A stretch of 64,000 nucleotides of DNA, taken from NCBI GenBank assembly GCA_947500055.1, contig CANMQO010000002.1:62001-126000 (forward strand), in the 5' to 3' direction. The notes under the pieces were generated by a model. That model had not been told where the DNA came from. It saw nothing but the letters and a program-made list of their open reading frames with translations, and made no database searches. This document shows positions 35,611 to 45,030 of the stretch, in pieces. The translations under genes were made by a program, and so were the position numbers. Each line of letters starts with the position of its first letter. The first letter of the stretch is position 1. This stretch comes from an uncultured Paracoccaceae bacterium (GTDB lineage: Bacteria; Pseudomonadota; Alphaproteobacteria; Rhodobacterales; Rhodobacteraceae).

Positions 35611-36972
35611 ATGAACAAACACGCATCCCCCAGTGAAATGACGATTGCGCCAAATGGCGTCGGGACAACGGACGGCTATATGCCGGGCTTCGGCAATGAT
35701 TTCGAAACCGAGGCACTGCCCGGTGCCCTGCCCCAGGGCATGAACAGCCCGCAAAAGTGCAACTACGGGCTTTATGGCGAACAGCTTTCCGGCACGGCCT
35801 TCACCGCACCAAGCCATCAGAACGAACGGACCTGGTGCTATCGGATCAGGCCATCGGTCAAGCACAGCAAGCGGTATGAAAAAATTGACATGCCATATTG
35901 GAAATCCGCACCGAACGTGGACCCGGATGTCATCAGTCTGGGCCAGTACCGTTGGAACCCGGTGCCGCATTCCGATCAGGACCTGACATTTGTAACCGGT
36001 ATGCGCACGATGACAACGGCAGGTGACGTGAACACGCAGGTCGGCATGGCAACCCATGTCTATCTGGCAACGACGTCGATGGTGGATGATTACTTCTACT
36101 CGGCAGACTCCGAACTGCTCGTGGTGCCGCAGGAAGGCGTCATTCGGATCTGCACGGAACTTGGCATTATCGACCTTGAACCAAAGGAAATCGCAGTCAT
36201 CCCGCGCGGTCTTGTCTACCGGGTCGAAATTATCAAAGGGCCGGCGCGGGGCTTTGTATGTGAAAACTATGGGCAAAAGTTCGAACTGCCCGGTCGCGGG
36301 CCCATCGGGGCCAACTGCATGGCCAATCCGCGTGATTTCAAAACCCCCGTCGCCGCGTTCGAAGACCGCGAGGTGCCGTCAACCGTCACCATCAAATGGT
36401 GCGGTCAGTTCCACCAAACCAAGATCGGTCACTCTCCGCTGGATGTGGTCGCATGGCATGGCAATTACGCCCCGGTGAAATACGACCTGCGGACCTATTG
36501 TCCAGTCGGCGCGATTCTGTTCGACCACCCCGACCCGTCGATCTTCACCGTGCTGACGGCCCCCTCAGCCAGCCCCGGCACGGCCAATATCGACTTTGTC
36601 CTGTTCCGCGAACGCTGGATGGTGATGGAGGACACGTTCCGCCCGCCATGGTATCACAAGAACATCATGTCCGAACTGATGGGCAACATCTATGGTCAGT
36701 ATGACGCCAAGCCACAGGGCTTTGTGCCGGGCGGGATCAGCCTGCACAACATGATGCTGCCGCACGGGCCCGACAAGGAAGCCTTTGAAAAGGCATCCAA
36801 CGCAAATCTCGGCCCCGACAAGCTCGACAATACCATGTCGTTCATGTTCGAAACGCGGTTCCCCCAGCACCTGACGGCCTTCGCCGCGAATGAGGCCCCC
36901 TTGCAAGACGATTACATCGACTGCTGGGATGACATCGAAAAGAAATTTGACGGAACACCGGGCAAAAAGTAA
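35611..36972 (+). CDS. hmgA: Homogentisate 1,2-dioxygenase
   Basis: 453 residues from the ATG at 35611 (GGAGTAGTGAA upstream). The enzyme opens the ring of homogentisate with O2 and Fe(II) to form maleylacetoacetate. Seen: [19 protein letters not shown] near the N-terminus, [22 protein letters not shown] with [12 protein letters not shown], and the iron-ligand region [16 protein letters not shown] (His and Glu) plus [12 protein letters not shown] (His). The length matches the family (about 440). First gene of the hmgA-fahA transcript. Confidence 0.96.
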   Translation: MNKHASPSEMTIAPNGVGTTDGYMPGFGNDFETEALPGALPQGMNSPQKCNYGLYGEQLSGTAFTAPSHQNERTWCYRIRPSVKHSKRYEKIDMPYWKSAPNVDPDVISLGQYRWNPVPHSDQDLTFVTGMRTMTTAGDVNTQVGMATHVYLATTSMVDDYFYSADSELLVVPQEGVIRICTELGIIDLEPKEIAVIPRGLVYRVEIIKGPARGFVCENYGQKFELPGRGPIGANCMANPRDFKTPVAAFEDREVPSTVTIKWCGQFHQTKIGHSPLDVVAWHGNYAPVKYDLRTYCPVGAILFDHPDPSIFTVLTAPSASPGTANIDFVLFRERWMVMEDTFRPPWYHKNIMSELMGNIYGQYDAKPQGFVPGGISLHNMMLPHGPDKEAFEKASNANLGPDKLDNTMSFMFETRFPQHLTAFAANEAPLQDDYIDCWDDIEKKFDGTPGKK

Positions 36973-36990
36973 CCGCCGTAAGGATCAAAC

Positions 36991-38238
36991 ATGACGCTGA
37001 AACTCTCTTGGGTGGCGTCCGCCAATGCAGCGGACCACCCTTTCCCTCTGAACAATCTGCCTTACGGTGTGTTCTCAACCGATGGCAGCATGCCCCGCTG
37101 CGGTGTCGCGATCGGGGACATGATCTTTGATCTCTGCGCTGCCGAAGGGGACGATCTTGTCACCCCGGCAGGTACGCCGGTGTTCGATGTACCCTATTGG
37201 AACGATTTCATGGATCTCGGCCCCGCCGCATGGGCCGAGTTGCGCGCAACGCTGACCGATCTGCTGTCCGACGGCGCCAAACCCCGCCCCGAATATCTGG
37301 TGGCGCAGGCGGATGTTCAGATGCAGATGCCCTTTCAGGTCGCCGAATACACCGATTTCTACGCCGGTCGGCACCATGCCACGAATGTCGGCACCATGTT
37401 CCGGGGGGCCGAGAACGCCCTGCCGCCGAACTGGCTGCACATCCCCATCGGCTATAACGGTCGGGCATCATCCGTGGTCGCATCAGGCACCGATATCCGC
37501 CGCCCCTGGGGGCAGTTGAAGGGGCCAAATGATGTGCTGCCGCGCTTTGCACCATGCGCGCGTTTCGACATCGAGTTGGAGATGGGGGCCATTGTCGGAA
37601 CACCCAGCGACGGACCAATCACAGTGCAGGAAGCCTTCGACAATATCTTTGGCTACGTGTTGCTGAATGACTGGTCGGCGCGGGATATCCAGGCATGGGA
37701 ATACCAGCCACTTGGGCCGTTTCAGGCCAAATCCACCGCAACAACAATCAGCCCATGGATTGTAACAGCCGCTGCGCTCGCGCCTTTCCGGCGTGACACG
37801 CCAGCGCGGGAATTCGAACTGCTGGATCACCTCAAGGATTGCGGCCCAATGCTCTATGACATTGACCTGACCGCGACATTGACACCCGAAGGTGGGCAAA
37901 CCAGCACCATCGCGCGCACCAACTACACCCAGATGTACTATTCGGCTGCCCAGCAACTGGCACATCACACCAGCGCTGGCACACCGATGCGGGTGGGTGA
38001 TCTTTTGGGCTCCGGCACGATTTCCGGGGCTGAAAAGGATCAGCGGGGATCACTGCTGGAACTCAGCTGGGGGGGCAAGGAACCCATTACCCTGGATTGC
38101 GGCGCAACCCGTAGCTTTATCGAGGATGGGGATACATTGGGGCTGACCGGCAACGCCCATGGCGACGGCTTCACCATTGGATTTGGACCTTGCATCGGCA
38201 CGGTTCTCCCCGCGTTGAAAGACCCATTCGCCCGCTAA
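36991..38238 (+). CDS. fahA: Fumarylacetoacetase
   Basis: 415 residues, full length. It hydrolyses fumarylacetoacetate to fumarate and acetoacetate, the last step of tyrosine degradation. The N-terminal SH3-like part has NLPYGVFS; the catalytic domain has YTDFYAGRHHATNVGTMFRG (metal Asp and catalytic His), PIGYNGRASSVVASG, FDIELEMGAIVG (metal Glu pair), LNDWSARDIQAWEYQPLGPF and GSLLELSWGG. It begins 18 nt after hmgA. Confidence 0.95.
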   Translation: MTLKLSWVASANAADHPFPLNNLPYGVFSTDGSMPRCGVAIGDMIFDLCAAEGDDLVTPAGTPVFDVPYWNDFMDLGPAAWAELRATLTDLLSDGAKPRPEYLVAQADVQMQMPFQVAEYTDFYAGRHHATNVGTMFRGAENALPPNWLHIPIGYNGRASSVVASGTDIRRPWGQLKGPNDVLPRFAPCARFDIELEMGAIVGTPSDGPITVQEAFDNIFGYVLLNDWSARDIQAWEYQPLGPFQAKSTATTISPWIVTAAALAPFRRDTPAREFELLDHLKDCGPMLYDIDLTATLTPEGGQTSTIARTNYTQMYYSAAQQLAHHTSAGTPMRVGDLLGSGTISGAEKDQRGSLLELSWGGKEPITLDCGATRSFIEDGDTLGLTGNAHGDGFTIGFGPCIGTVLPALKDPFAR

Positions 38239-38272
38239 GGCGGCACACCCGATCACATCAAAGGAACACGTC

Positions 38273-39223
38273 ATGGCCAAAGCATTCGCATCTCAGGGCG
38301 ATATGACCGAAAAGAAGATCACCTTTGATGAGGTGGGCGAAGGGCTCTATGCCTTTACCGCCGAAGGCGACCCGAATTCAGGCGTGATCATCGGCGATGA
38401 CAGCGTCATGATCGTCGAGGCGCAGGCCACACCCCGGTTGGCCGACAAGGTCATCGAACGGGTGCGCAGCGTCACCGACAAACCGATTTCGCATGTTGTG
38501 CTCACCCATTATCACGCCGTGCGGGTCCTCGGGGCCTCCGCCTTCGGAGCCGACAACATCATCATGTCAGACGCCGCGCGGGCCATGGTTGTTGAGCGCG
38601 GACAAGAGGATTGGGACAGCGAATTCCAGCGCTTTCCCCGCCTTTTTGAAGGATACGAAAGCATCCCGGGTCTCACATGGCCGACAACCACCTTCAGCGA
38701 CAGCATGACCGTCTATCTGGGTAATCGACGCGTTGACATCAAACAGATCGGGCGGGCGCACACCGCCGGGGACGCAATCATCCACGTGCCCGACCAGAAC
38801 GTCATGTTCACAGGTGATATCGTCGAAGATCATTCCGCCTGCTATTGCGGGGATGGGCATTTCGCCGATTGGGGCAATACGCTCGATAACATCTTGGCCT
38901 ATGATGTTGACGCAATCGCGCCCGGTCGTGGCGGCGCACTTGTCGGAAAAGATGCGGTCAACCGCGCCATCGAAAGCACCCGTGATTTTGTCAACAGCAC
39001 CTACCAACCCGCAGCGCGCGTCGCCGCACGGGGTGGATCACTGAAAGAGGCATGGGACGCCGTGCGCGCTGCCTGTGATCCGAAATTCGCCGACTATGCG
39101 ATCTACGAACACTGCCTGCCATTCAACGTGGCCCGCGCCTATGACGAAGCACGCGGCATCGACACACCACGCATCTGGACCGACAAACGCGACCTGGAAA
39201 TGTGGGAACAACTGCAAGGCTAA
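38273..39223 (+). CDS. Metallo-beta-lactamase-fold hydrolase with an incomplete metal motif
   Basis: 316 residues. MBL fold: GVIIGDDSVMIVEAQATP, LTHYHAVRVLGASAF (78-91), IGRAHTAGDAIIH, FTGDIVEDH and a C-terminal helical extension. The usual HxHxDH is H79-Y-H81-A-V-R here: the two first His are kept, but the Asp-His that bind the second metal are replaced. Later ligands (His in GRAHTAGD, Asp in TGDI) are present, so a single-metal enzyme is possible. It lies between fahA and a flavin hydroxylase (34 and 37 nt gaps), so it belongs to the aromatic operon; its substrate is unknown. Confidence 0.82.
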   Translation: MAKAFASQGDMTEKKITFDEVGEGLYAFTAEGDPNSGVIIGDDSVMIVEAQATPRLADKVIERVRSVTDKPISHVVLTHYHAVRVLGASAFGADNIIMSDAARAMVVERGQEDWDSEFQRFPRLFEGYESIPGLTWPTTTFSDSMTVYLGNRRVDIKQIGRAHTAGDAIIHVPDQNVMFTGDIVEDHSACYCGDGHFADWGNTLDNILAYDVDAIAPGRGGALVGKDAVNRAIESTRDFVNSTYQPAARVAARGGSLKEAWDAVRAACDPKFADYAIYEHCLPFNVARAYDEARGIDTPRIWTDKRDLEMWEQLQG

Positions 39224-39260
39224 CGCAAATCCGGCGACCTTTTCTTTGGTGGGGGATCAC

Positions 39261-40886
39261 ATGATACAGGACAGATACGCGCTCGCGTTCAAACTCTACC
39301 CATACCGCAAAAGCCCCGATCAGGATGCCGGTTCGCCCGCGCGTCACCCGGTTGTGGTTGTCGGTTGCGGGCCAATCGGGCTGGCAACCGCACTTGATTT
39401 GGGGCGGCAGGGTATTCCGGTTGTTTTGCTCGACGATCACGAGGGCATCGGCATGGGCAGCCGCGCAATCTGTTTCTCCAAACGAACACTGGACATCGCC
39501 GACCGCTACGGTTGCGGCGCGCCGATGCTGGACAAGGGCGTCATCTGGAACGTCGGCAAAGTGTTTCAGGACGACCGGCAGGTATTCGAATTCAACCTGC
39601 TGCCCGAAAATGGGCATGCCAACCCGGCCTTTATCAACCTGCAACAGCCTTACTTTGAAAAATTCATCTTCGAACAGATCTGTCAGGAACAGGCCAATGG
39701 GGCGCCGATCGAAATCAGGGGCAAAAACCGGGTCGACGCGATCGAAACCTTTGACGACCACACGGTCCTGGATATCACCACACCGGATGGGCCTTACCAG
39801 CTAAAGGCCGATTGGGTCATTGCCTGCGACGGGGCGGGATCACCCTTGCGGGGGATGATGGGGCTCGCATTTGACGGGCGGGTCTTTCAGGACAGCTTTC
39901 TGATTGCCGATATCAAAATGGTCTCAGACAGCTTTCCGACCGAACGCTGGTTCTGGTTTGAACCCTATTTCAAATCCGGCGCGTCCACCCTGCTGCACAA
40001 GCAGCCCGATGATGTCTGGCGCGTGGATTTCCAGATCGGTTGGGATGTCGACCGCACCGAAGAACTGAAAGAGGAAAACATCCGCCGCAGGCTCGACGCA
40101 ATGTTGGGCAACGACGTGGAATACGAGATGGTGTGGTCCTCAATCTACACGTTCCAATGCCGCCGCATGCAGAAATTCCGGCATAACAGGGTGATCTTTG
40201 CAGGCGATTCCGCGCATCAGGTCTCGCCTTTTGGCGCGCGCGGGGCAAATTCCGGGATGCAGGATGTGGACAATCTGGGTTGGAAACTGGGGCTGGTCAT
40301 CAACGGACTGGCACCAGACAGTCTGCTCGACAGCTACGATGATGAACGCATCCATGGGGCCGATGAAAACATCCTCAATTCAACCCGGGCAACGGATTTC
40401 ATCACCCCAAAGTCAAAAGCAAGCCATACCTTCCGCAACGCCGTTCTGACCCTTGCGGAAAAACATGCTTTCGCGCGGCCTTTGGTGAATTCCGGCCGAC
40501 TTTCCGTGCCCTGCGTCTATGATACATCACCGCTCAACGGGCCAGATACACTGCCCGGCGGACCATCCCAAACACGCGCCGGCAGCGCCTGTACGGACGC
40601 CCCGCTCGGGCGTGATTACCTTTTGCGCCAGTTGGGCGACCAGTTTGTCCTTTTGGCCATCAACACAAACGCACCCGGCGGGCTTGAGGTAGACAATATC
40701 AAAATCCGGACCGTCGCGCTGTCCACCGCGGATGATCCCGGCGGGGCCTTGGCCGAACGATACCTCGGGACCGCAGACAGCGCGGTCTACCTGATCCGCC
40801 CCGACCAACATGTCGCTGCGCGCTGGCCATCATATGATGCCGCCAGCCTGCGCACTGCCCTGCGCAAAGCCTGCGGAAAGGATTGA
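39261..40886 (+). CDS. FAD-dependent aromatic hydroxylase, possible 3-hydroxyphenylacetate 6-hydroxylase
   Basis: 541 residues from the ATG at 39261 (GGTGGGGGATC upstream). Class A flavin monooxygenase: dinucleotide-binding VVVVGCGPIGLATALDLG (about 31-48), the DG region ACDGAGSPLRGMMG (about 189-202), and GDSAHQVSPFGARGANSGMQ (about 315-334), which binds FAD phosphate, then a thioredoxin-like C-terminal domain (from about 420). In Pseudomonas putida, MhaA makes homogentisate from 3-hydroxyphenylacetate with a small coupling protein MhaB. The position in a homogentisate operon with a 61-residue partner fits, but the substrate is inferred. Confidence 0.83.
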   Translation: MIQDRYALAFKLYPYRKSPDQDAGSPARHPVVVVGCGPIGLATALDLGRQGIPVVLLDDHEGIGMGSRAICFSKRTLDIADRYGCGAPMLDKGVIWNVGKVFQDDRQVFEFNLLPENGHANPAFINLQQPYFEKFIFEQICQEQANGAPIEIRGKNRVDAIETFDDHTVLDITTPDGPYQLKADWVIACDGAGSPLRGMMGLAFDGRVFQDSFLIADIKMVSDSFPTERWFWFEPYFKSGASTLLHKQPDDVWRVDFQIGWDVDRTEELKEENIRRRLDAMLGNDVEYEMVWSSIYTFQCRRMQKFRHNRVIFAGDSAHQVSPFGARGANSGMQDVDNLGWKLGLVINGLAPDSLLDSYDDERIHGADENILNSTRATDFITPKSKASHTFRNAVLTLAEKHAFARPLVNSGRLSVPCVYDTSPLNGPDTLPGGPSQTRAGSACTDAPLGRDYLLRQLGDQFVLLAINTNAPGGLEVDNIKIRTVALSTADDPGGALAERYLGTADSAVYLIRPDQHVAARWPSYDAASLRTALRKACGKD

Positions 40887-40889
40887 CCG

Positions 40890-41075
40890 ATGGGAAAACT
40901 CAACACCAAACCGAACATCGCGGCACCTGATGATTTCTACGCCGACCTGATCGCCGCGCATGACGGCAAATCAGACGCCGAAAGCGAAGCGTTCAACGCC
41001 CGGCTCATCCTCGTCCTTGCCAACCACATCGGCGACCGCGACATCCTGCAAGAGGCGCTCAACGTCGCACGGTAA
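40890..41075 (+). CDS. Small DUF2783-type protein, putative hydroxylase partner
   Basis: 61 residues (MGKLNTKPNIAAPDDFYADL, ending ILQEALNVAR), acidic and helical. It begins 3 nt after the hydroxylase stop and matches DUF2783-type proteins found beside flavin monooxygenases. By analogy with MhaB it could be a coupling or regulatory subunit. It ends 3 nt before the convergent permease gene. Confidence 0.72.
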   Translation: MGKLNTKPNIAAPDDFYADLIAAHDGKSDAESEAFNARLILVLANHIGDRDILQEALNVAR

Positions 41076-41078
41076 CAC

Positions 41079-41933
41079 TCACCGCTTGGCGTTCTGAAAC
41101 AGCAGCGACAGCAGCCCAAGCGCGGCCGAGACGATAATCAGCAACAGCGACACCGCATTCAGCACCGGCGTTGACCCTTGTTTGAGCTTGTCAAACATGG
41201 TGATCGTCAAAGGCGAGTCCGACCCCACAAGCATCAGCGTCGTGTTGAAGTTTTCAAAGCTCATCAGGACCGACACAACAGCAGAGGCGACAATCGCAGG
41301 CAACAGAAACGGCAATGTGATCTGCCGGATCGCGCCCAGCTTGCTGGCCCCAAGGTTCAGCGCCGCTTCCTCCAGACTTGGGTCGAACTTCTGTAGCCGC
41401 GCTGAAATCACCAGCGTCGCAAAGGTCGTGATAAAGGAAAACTGGCCCAGAATGACCAGTATCAGCCCCGGACGCAGACCATCGAACCACAGGCCGGTCG
41501 CATCCTCCAATGTGTTCGCGACAGAGCTTGAAAAGACAAGGATCGAAATCCCCAGAATCACGCCGGGAATGATCAGTGGCAACAGCATCAGCATGTATAG
41601 CAACGCCTTGCCCCGGAACTCATGCCGCACGAACAGGAACGCATTGCATGTGCCAACCGCAACGGCCAGCGCCGACACCCAGAAGGCGACAAATGCCGAC
41701 GTCCCGATGGACCGCATGATCGACCGCTCATTGAGCACCCCGATAAACGGCGCCTCGGTGCCAAAGAACCACGCCAGCGTAAAACCTTCCCATGGCAGGG
41801 ACGGAAACACACTGTTGTTGAAGGCAAAGACGCAAACAACCGTCAGCGGCAGCGCCAGATAGACAAAGAACACGGTCACATAGGCGCGATAGCACCATTT
41901 GGCAAAGACGGGCTGTGGAACGGTCGGTATCAT
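41079..41933 (-). CDS. Polyamine-type ABC transporter permease, PotC/PotI type
   Basis: 284 residues with six membrane segments (first at about 18-38). The EAA loop reads LEEAALNLGASKLGAIRQITLP. It pairs with the PotB-type permease, whose gene overlaps it by 4 nt (41930-41933). It is the last gene of the minus-strand transporter operon and converges with the aromatic operon. Confidence 0.9.
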   Translation of the reverse strand: MIPTVPQPVFAKWCYRAYVTVFFVYLALPLTVVCVFAFNNSVFPSLPWEGFTLAWFFGTEAPFIGVLNERSIMRSIGTSAFVAFWVSALAVAVGTCNAFLFVRHEFRGKALLYMLMLLPLIIPGVILGISILVFSSSVANTLEDATGLWFDGLRPGLILVILGQFSFITTFATLVISARLQKFDPSLEEAALNLGASKLGAIRQITLPFLLPAIVASAVVSVLMSFENFNTTLMLVGSDSPLTITMFDKLKQGSTPVLNAVSLLLIIVSAALGLLSLLFQNAKR

Positions 41934-42796
41934 GAGCGCCCCATCGTTTCAGATAGCGACTGACCTGAAAACTTCAGCCCAAGGAACACCACCAGCGACG
42001 ACAGCCCCAGCAGCAGAAAGCCGAAGGCCGATCCAAGCTCCCAGTTAAAGCGGGTAATGAACTGGGTATAGATCATGCCTGTAAACCACAGGCTATCCTT
42101 ACCACCCAGCAGGATCGGCGTCAGGTAATTGCCCAGCGACAGCATGAACACGACAATACAACCCGACACGATGCCGGGCATCGCATGGGGTATGACAATC
42201 TCGCGCATGATGGATGTGCTTGTGCCGCCCAAGTCATAGCCCGCCTCGATCAGACTATCGTCAAGGCTATCAAGGGTCGTGACCAGCGGCACAACCATGA
42301 ACAGGATCGAGGTATAGACAAGGCCCACCATGATCGCCGCATCATTATAAAGCAGCTCAATCGGGCCATTCACCAGCCCCAGATATTGCAGGGTGTTCGA
42401 GATCACGCCGGTTTCGCGCAGCAGGATCATCCAGCCGAATGTGCGCACCAGTTCCGACACCCAGAACGGAATCATGCACATCAGAAAAAGTGTGGTTTTG
42501 GTGCGCCCGCGAGTCAATTTCGCAATGTAATAGGCAATCGGAAACCCCAGGATCAGGGTCAACGCAGTAGCCATGATCGACATGATCGCCGTGCGCGCAA
42601 AGGTCCGCCAATAAAGCGGCTCGGAAAAGAATGCGGCGTAGTTATCAAACCCGGTTTCATATTCCCGTGGGCCGATCTTTTCGCTGATCGACACCAGAAA
42701 CAAGCCAACATGCGGCAGGATGATCAGCACAATCAGCCACAACAGGATCGGTGCCAGCAACAGGTAGAACCCCAATCGGGACCGGTCAGACCCCAT
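41930..42796 (-). CDS. Polyamine-type ABC transporter permease, PotB/PotH type
   Basis: 288 residues from the ATG at 42796, which overlaps the ATPase stop (TGATG arrangement). Six membrane segments; EAA loop LIEAGYDLGGTSTSIMREIVIP. It forms the channel with the downstream permease. The frame is open a little further upstream (GTG-like start at 42823), but the coupled start is preferred. Confidence 0.9.
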   Translation of the reverse strand: MGSDRSRLGFYLLLAPILLWLIVLIILPHVGLFLVSISEKIGPREYETGFDNYAAFFSEPLYWRTFARTAIMSIMATALTLILGFPIAYYIAKLTRGRTKTTLFLMCMIPFWVSELVRTFGWMILLRETGVISNTLQYLGLVNGPIELLYNDAAIMVGLVYTSILFMVVPLVTTLDSLDDSLIEAGYDLGGTSTSIMREIVIPHAMPGIVSGCIVVFMLSLGNYLTPILLGGKDSLWFTGMIYTQFITRFNWELGSAFGFLLLGLSSLVVFLGLKFSGQSLSETMGRS

Positions 42797-43905
42797 CACA
42801 CATCCCCCGAAACGGCATAGCAACGCGCCTGTTTGGGCAGCCAGCGGGTGCTGATCGCGTCACCCTTCCGCAGCGTTGCAAAATCGCCGGTCTGGGGCAT
42901 CGCGACTTTCACCAGATGCCCTGCCCCATCCTTGACGGTAACCGTGCTGTTGGCCCCGTTGAAAAACACGGTTTCGACAGTGCCATGGCTGATATTCGCA
43001 GCACTTTCGGCGGCCGCATCCGACGCGCCCAGCGCGATGGCCTCTGGCCGCAGAAAAACCTGCGCAGGCTGGCCAACAGACAGGCCCGCGCCCGCCGCCT
43101 CAACCTTCATTTCGCTGCCCATCTCGGTGGCCAGCGTCAGCATCGCGCCATTCACTTCCGTGACCTTGGCGTCGATCTTGTTGGCATCCCCCACAAACCC
43201 CGCAACGAATGCGGTGTCGGGGTGATGGTAAATCTCATGTGGCGAACCAATTTGTTCAAACCGGCCCTTATTCATCACCGCGATATTGTCACTCATCACC
43301 AGCGCCTCTGACTGGTCGTGGGTGATATAGACAAAAGTGGTGTTGAACGCATGTTGCAGCGATTTCAGCTCAATCTTCATATGTTCGCGCAGCTTCAGGT
43401 CAAGCGCGCCCAGCGGCTCATCCAGCAACAGCACATCGGGTTCCAGCACCATGCAACGGGCAATCGCCACACGCTGTTTTTGCCCCCCCGACAACTGATC
43501 GACCCGGCGCTCCGCCACATGCGGCAGGCCAACACGGTCCAGCACCTGCTCCACCCTGGCCCTGATCTCGGCCTTGCCGACACCGCGCTGACGCAAACCA
43601 AAGCCAACATTGTCGCCAATATTCATCGTTGGAAACAGGGCCAGATGCTGGAACACCATCGACACGGGCCGCTTGTTTGGGGGCACACCGATCATCGATT
43701 TGCCCTTGATCCGCAGATCACCGCTGGTCGGCGATTGAAAACCCGCAATCATCCGCAACAGTGTCGTTTTCCCGCAGCCCGACGGGCCCAGAATGGAAAA
43801 GAACGACCCTTGCGGAACGTCAAAGCTGACCTGATCGACAGCGCGGAACGCGTCAAAATTCTTGGTCAGATCACGGCATTCAAGATCAGGATGGGAGTTG
43901 GTCAA
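42796..43905 (-). CDS. Polyamine-type ABC transporter ATP-binding protein, PotA/PotG type
   Basis: 369 residues if the TTG at 43905 is used, which has GAGG 7 nt upstream. The frame continues to a GTG at 43935, but that codon lies inside the 3' arm of a stem-loop. Walker A GPSGCGKTTLLR, Q-loop VFQHLALFP, signature LSGGQKQRVAIARCM, Walker B DVLLLDEPLGALD, and a C-terminal TOBE domain (about 285-365). It energises the two permeases. Confidence 0.88.
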   Translation of the reverse strand: MTNSHPDLECRDLTKNFDAFRAVDQVSFDVPQGSFFSILGPSGCGKTTLLRMIAGFQSPTSGDLRIKGKSMIGVPPNKRPVSMVFQHLALFPTMNIGDNVGFGLRQRGVGKAEIRARVEQVLDRVGLPHVAERRVDQLSGGQKQRVAIARCMVLEPDVLLLDEPLGALDLKLREHMKIELKSLQHAFNTTFVYITHDQSEALVMSDNIAVMNKGRFEQIGSPHEIYHHPDTAFVAGFVGDANKIDAKVTEVNGAMLTLATEMGSEMKVEAAGAGLSVGQPAQVFLRPEAIALGASDAAAESAANISHGTVETVFFNGANSTVTVKDGAGHLVKVAMPQTGDFATLRKGDAISTRWLPKQARCYAVSGDV

Positions 43906-43928
43906 GTTGCAACCTCGCAAGAAGAAAA

Positions 43929-43948
43929 AGGGCACCCTGCGGTGCCCT
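43929..43948 (-). terminator. Terminator-like stem-loop between binding-protein and ATPase genes
   Basis: AGGGCACC (43929-43936) pairs with GGTGCCCT (43941-43948) around CTGC. In the direction of transcription the stem is followed by TTTTTCTTCTT. It has the form of a rho-independent terminator but is inside the operon, so it probably ends most transcripts after the binding-protein gene and lets a fraction through. Confidence 0.7.
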
Positions 43949-43968
43949 CATCATAGATTTTTCAGGGC

Positions 43969-45030
43969 TTAATTGGCCGCGTTGATCCGGTCAAGGGTTG
44001 CACCTTCCATCGCTTCCAAACCAGCAGGGACCGGCGGATACCACTTGATGTTATCAATGGCCTCCTGATCGAAGCTGCCCTGATAGCGCGCTTTCAGATC
44101 AGCGTTGACGCCGGCATCGCCGTCCACGGCGGCGGTAAAGTTACCGGCGGTGTTGGTGATCATCGCGGCAATCTCTGGCTGCATGACAAAGTTGATCCAG
44201 TCATAGGCGGCATCATCGGCACGACCACGGGCAGGCAGCACGAATGTGTCAATCCAGCCCAGCGCCCCGGCTTCGGGTGCGACAAAGGTGATATCGGGGT
44301 TGTCGGCATTCAACTGCCATCCGCCCGTATCCCACGCCATAGAGGCGATAACCTCACCCGAACGCAGCAGGTTCTTGATCTCGTCACCGCCACCCCAATA
44401 GGTTTTCACATTGGGTTTGCACTCGGTCAGTTTTGCCTCAACCTGATCAAGAATGGCCTGATAGGCATCTGCATCGGCATAGGCGGCAAACGGATCAAGA
44501 CCCATCGAATAGGCAAAGCCGATCAGCGTCGGGCGCTTCAGGCGATAGGACACTTTGCCAGCCACAGAGGCATCGCAAAGGTCGACATAATCCTGCACGT
44601 CACCGGCCATGGCGGTATTCACAACAAGGCCACTGGTGCCCCAGACATGCGGCAGGCCGTAAACCTCGCCGTCAAAAGTGGAATTTCCGGCAGTCGCGCT
44701 CAGCATGGACGGGATGAACAGATCGGCATTCACCCGCGACATATCAATCGGCTTGTAGATGCCGAATTCTTCCTGCGCGCTTGTGATCCGGTCCTGGCTC
44801 GGCTGGGCCAAATCAAAGCCGCCGCCATTGGTGGCGCGCAGTTTTGCGATCATCTCTTCATTGTTGGATGTGGTGACTTCGACGGTGTGGCCAGTCTCGG
44901 CCTCGAATTTGGCAATCACGTCTTCAGGCGCATAACCACCCCATGTCAACAGTCGAAGCGTCTCGGCATGCGCCGTCTGCGCAGTCAGCAGCGATGCAAC
45001 GACAAGCGTTGAAATCATTGAATATTTCAT
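43969..45030 (-). CDS. Polyamine-type ABC transporter substrate-binding protein, PotD/PotF type
   Basis: 353 residues from the ATG at 45030, preceded by AAGAGGGAAAAATTC; the upstream extension lacks a signal peptide. Signal peptide about 1-22 (MISTLVVASLLTAQTAHA). Mature fold: LRLLTWGGYAPEDVIAKFEA, FDLAQPSQDRITSAQ, LPHVWGTSGLVVNT, EIKNLLRSGEVIASMAWDTG. PotD-like proteins bind putrescine, spermidine or related cations. The neighbouring homogentisate genes raise the possibility of an aromatic amine, but the ligand is not shown. Confidence 0.87.
   Translation of the reverse strand: MKYSMISTLVVASLLTAQTAHAETLRLLTWGGYAPEDVIAKFEAETGHTVEVTTSNNEEMIAKLRATNGGGFDLAQPSQDRITSAQEEFGIYKPIDMSRVNADLFIPSMLSATAGNSTFDGEVYGLPHVWGTSGLVVNTAMAGDVQDYVDLCDASVAGKVSYRLKRPTLIGFAYSMGLDPFAAYADADAYQAILDQVEAKLTECKPNVKTYWGGGDEIKNLLRSGEVIASMAWDTGGWQLNADNPDITFVAPEAGALGWIDTFVLPARGRADDAAYDWINFVMQPEIAAMITNTAGNFTAAVDGDAGVNADLKARYQGSFDQEAIDNIKWYPPVPAGLEAMEGATLDRINAAN

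Noticed and set aside
35482-36276. Minus-strand open frame continuous with the MarR gene across hmgA, about 265 extra codons
   Set aside because: The sense strand encodes a full HmgA; the extension has no domain likeness, and a good ribosome site precedes the MarR ATG at 35481.
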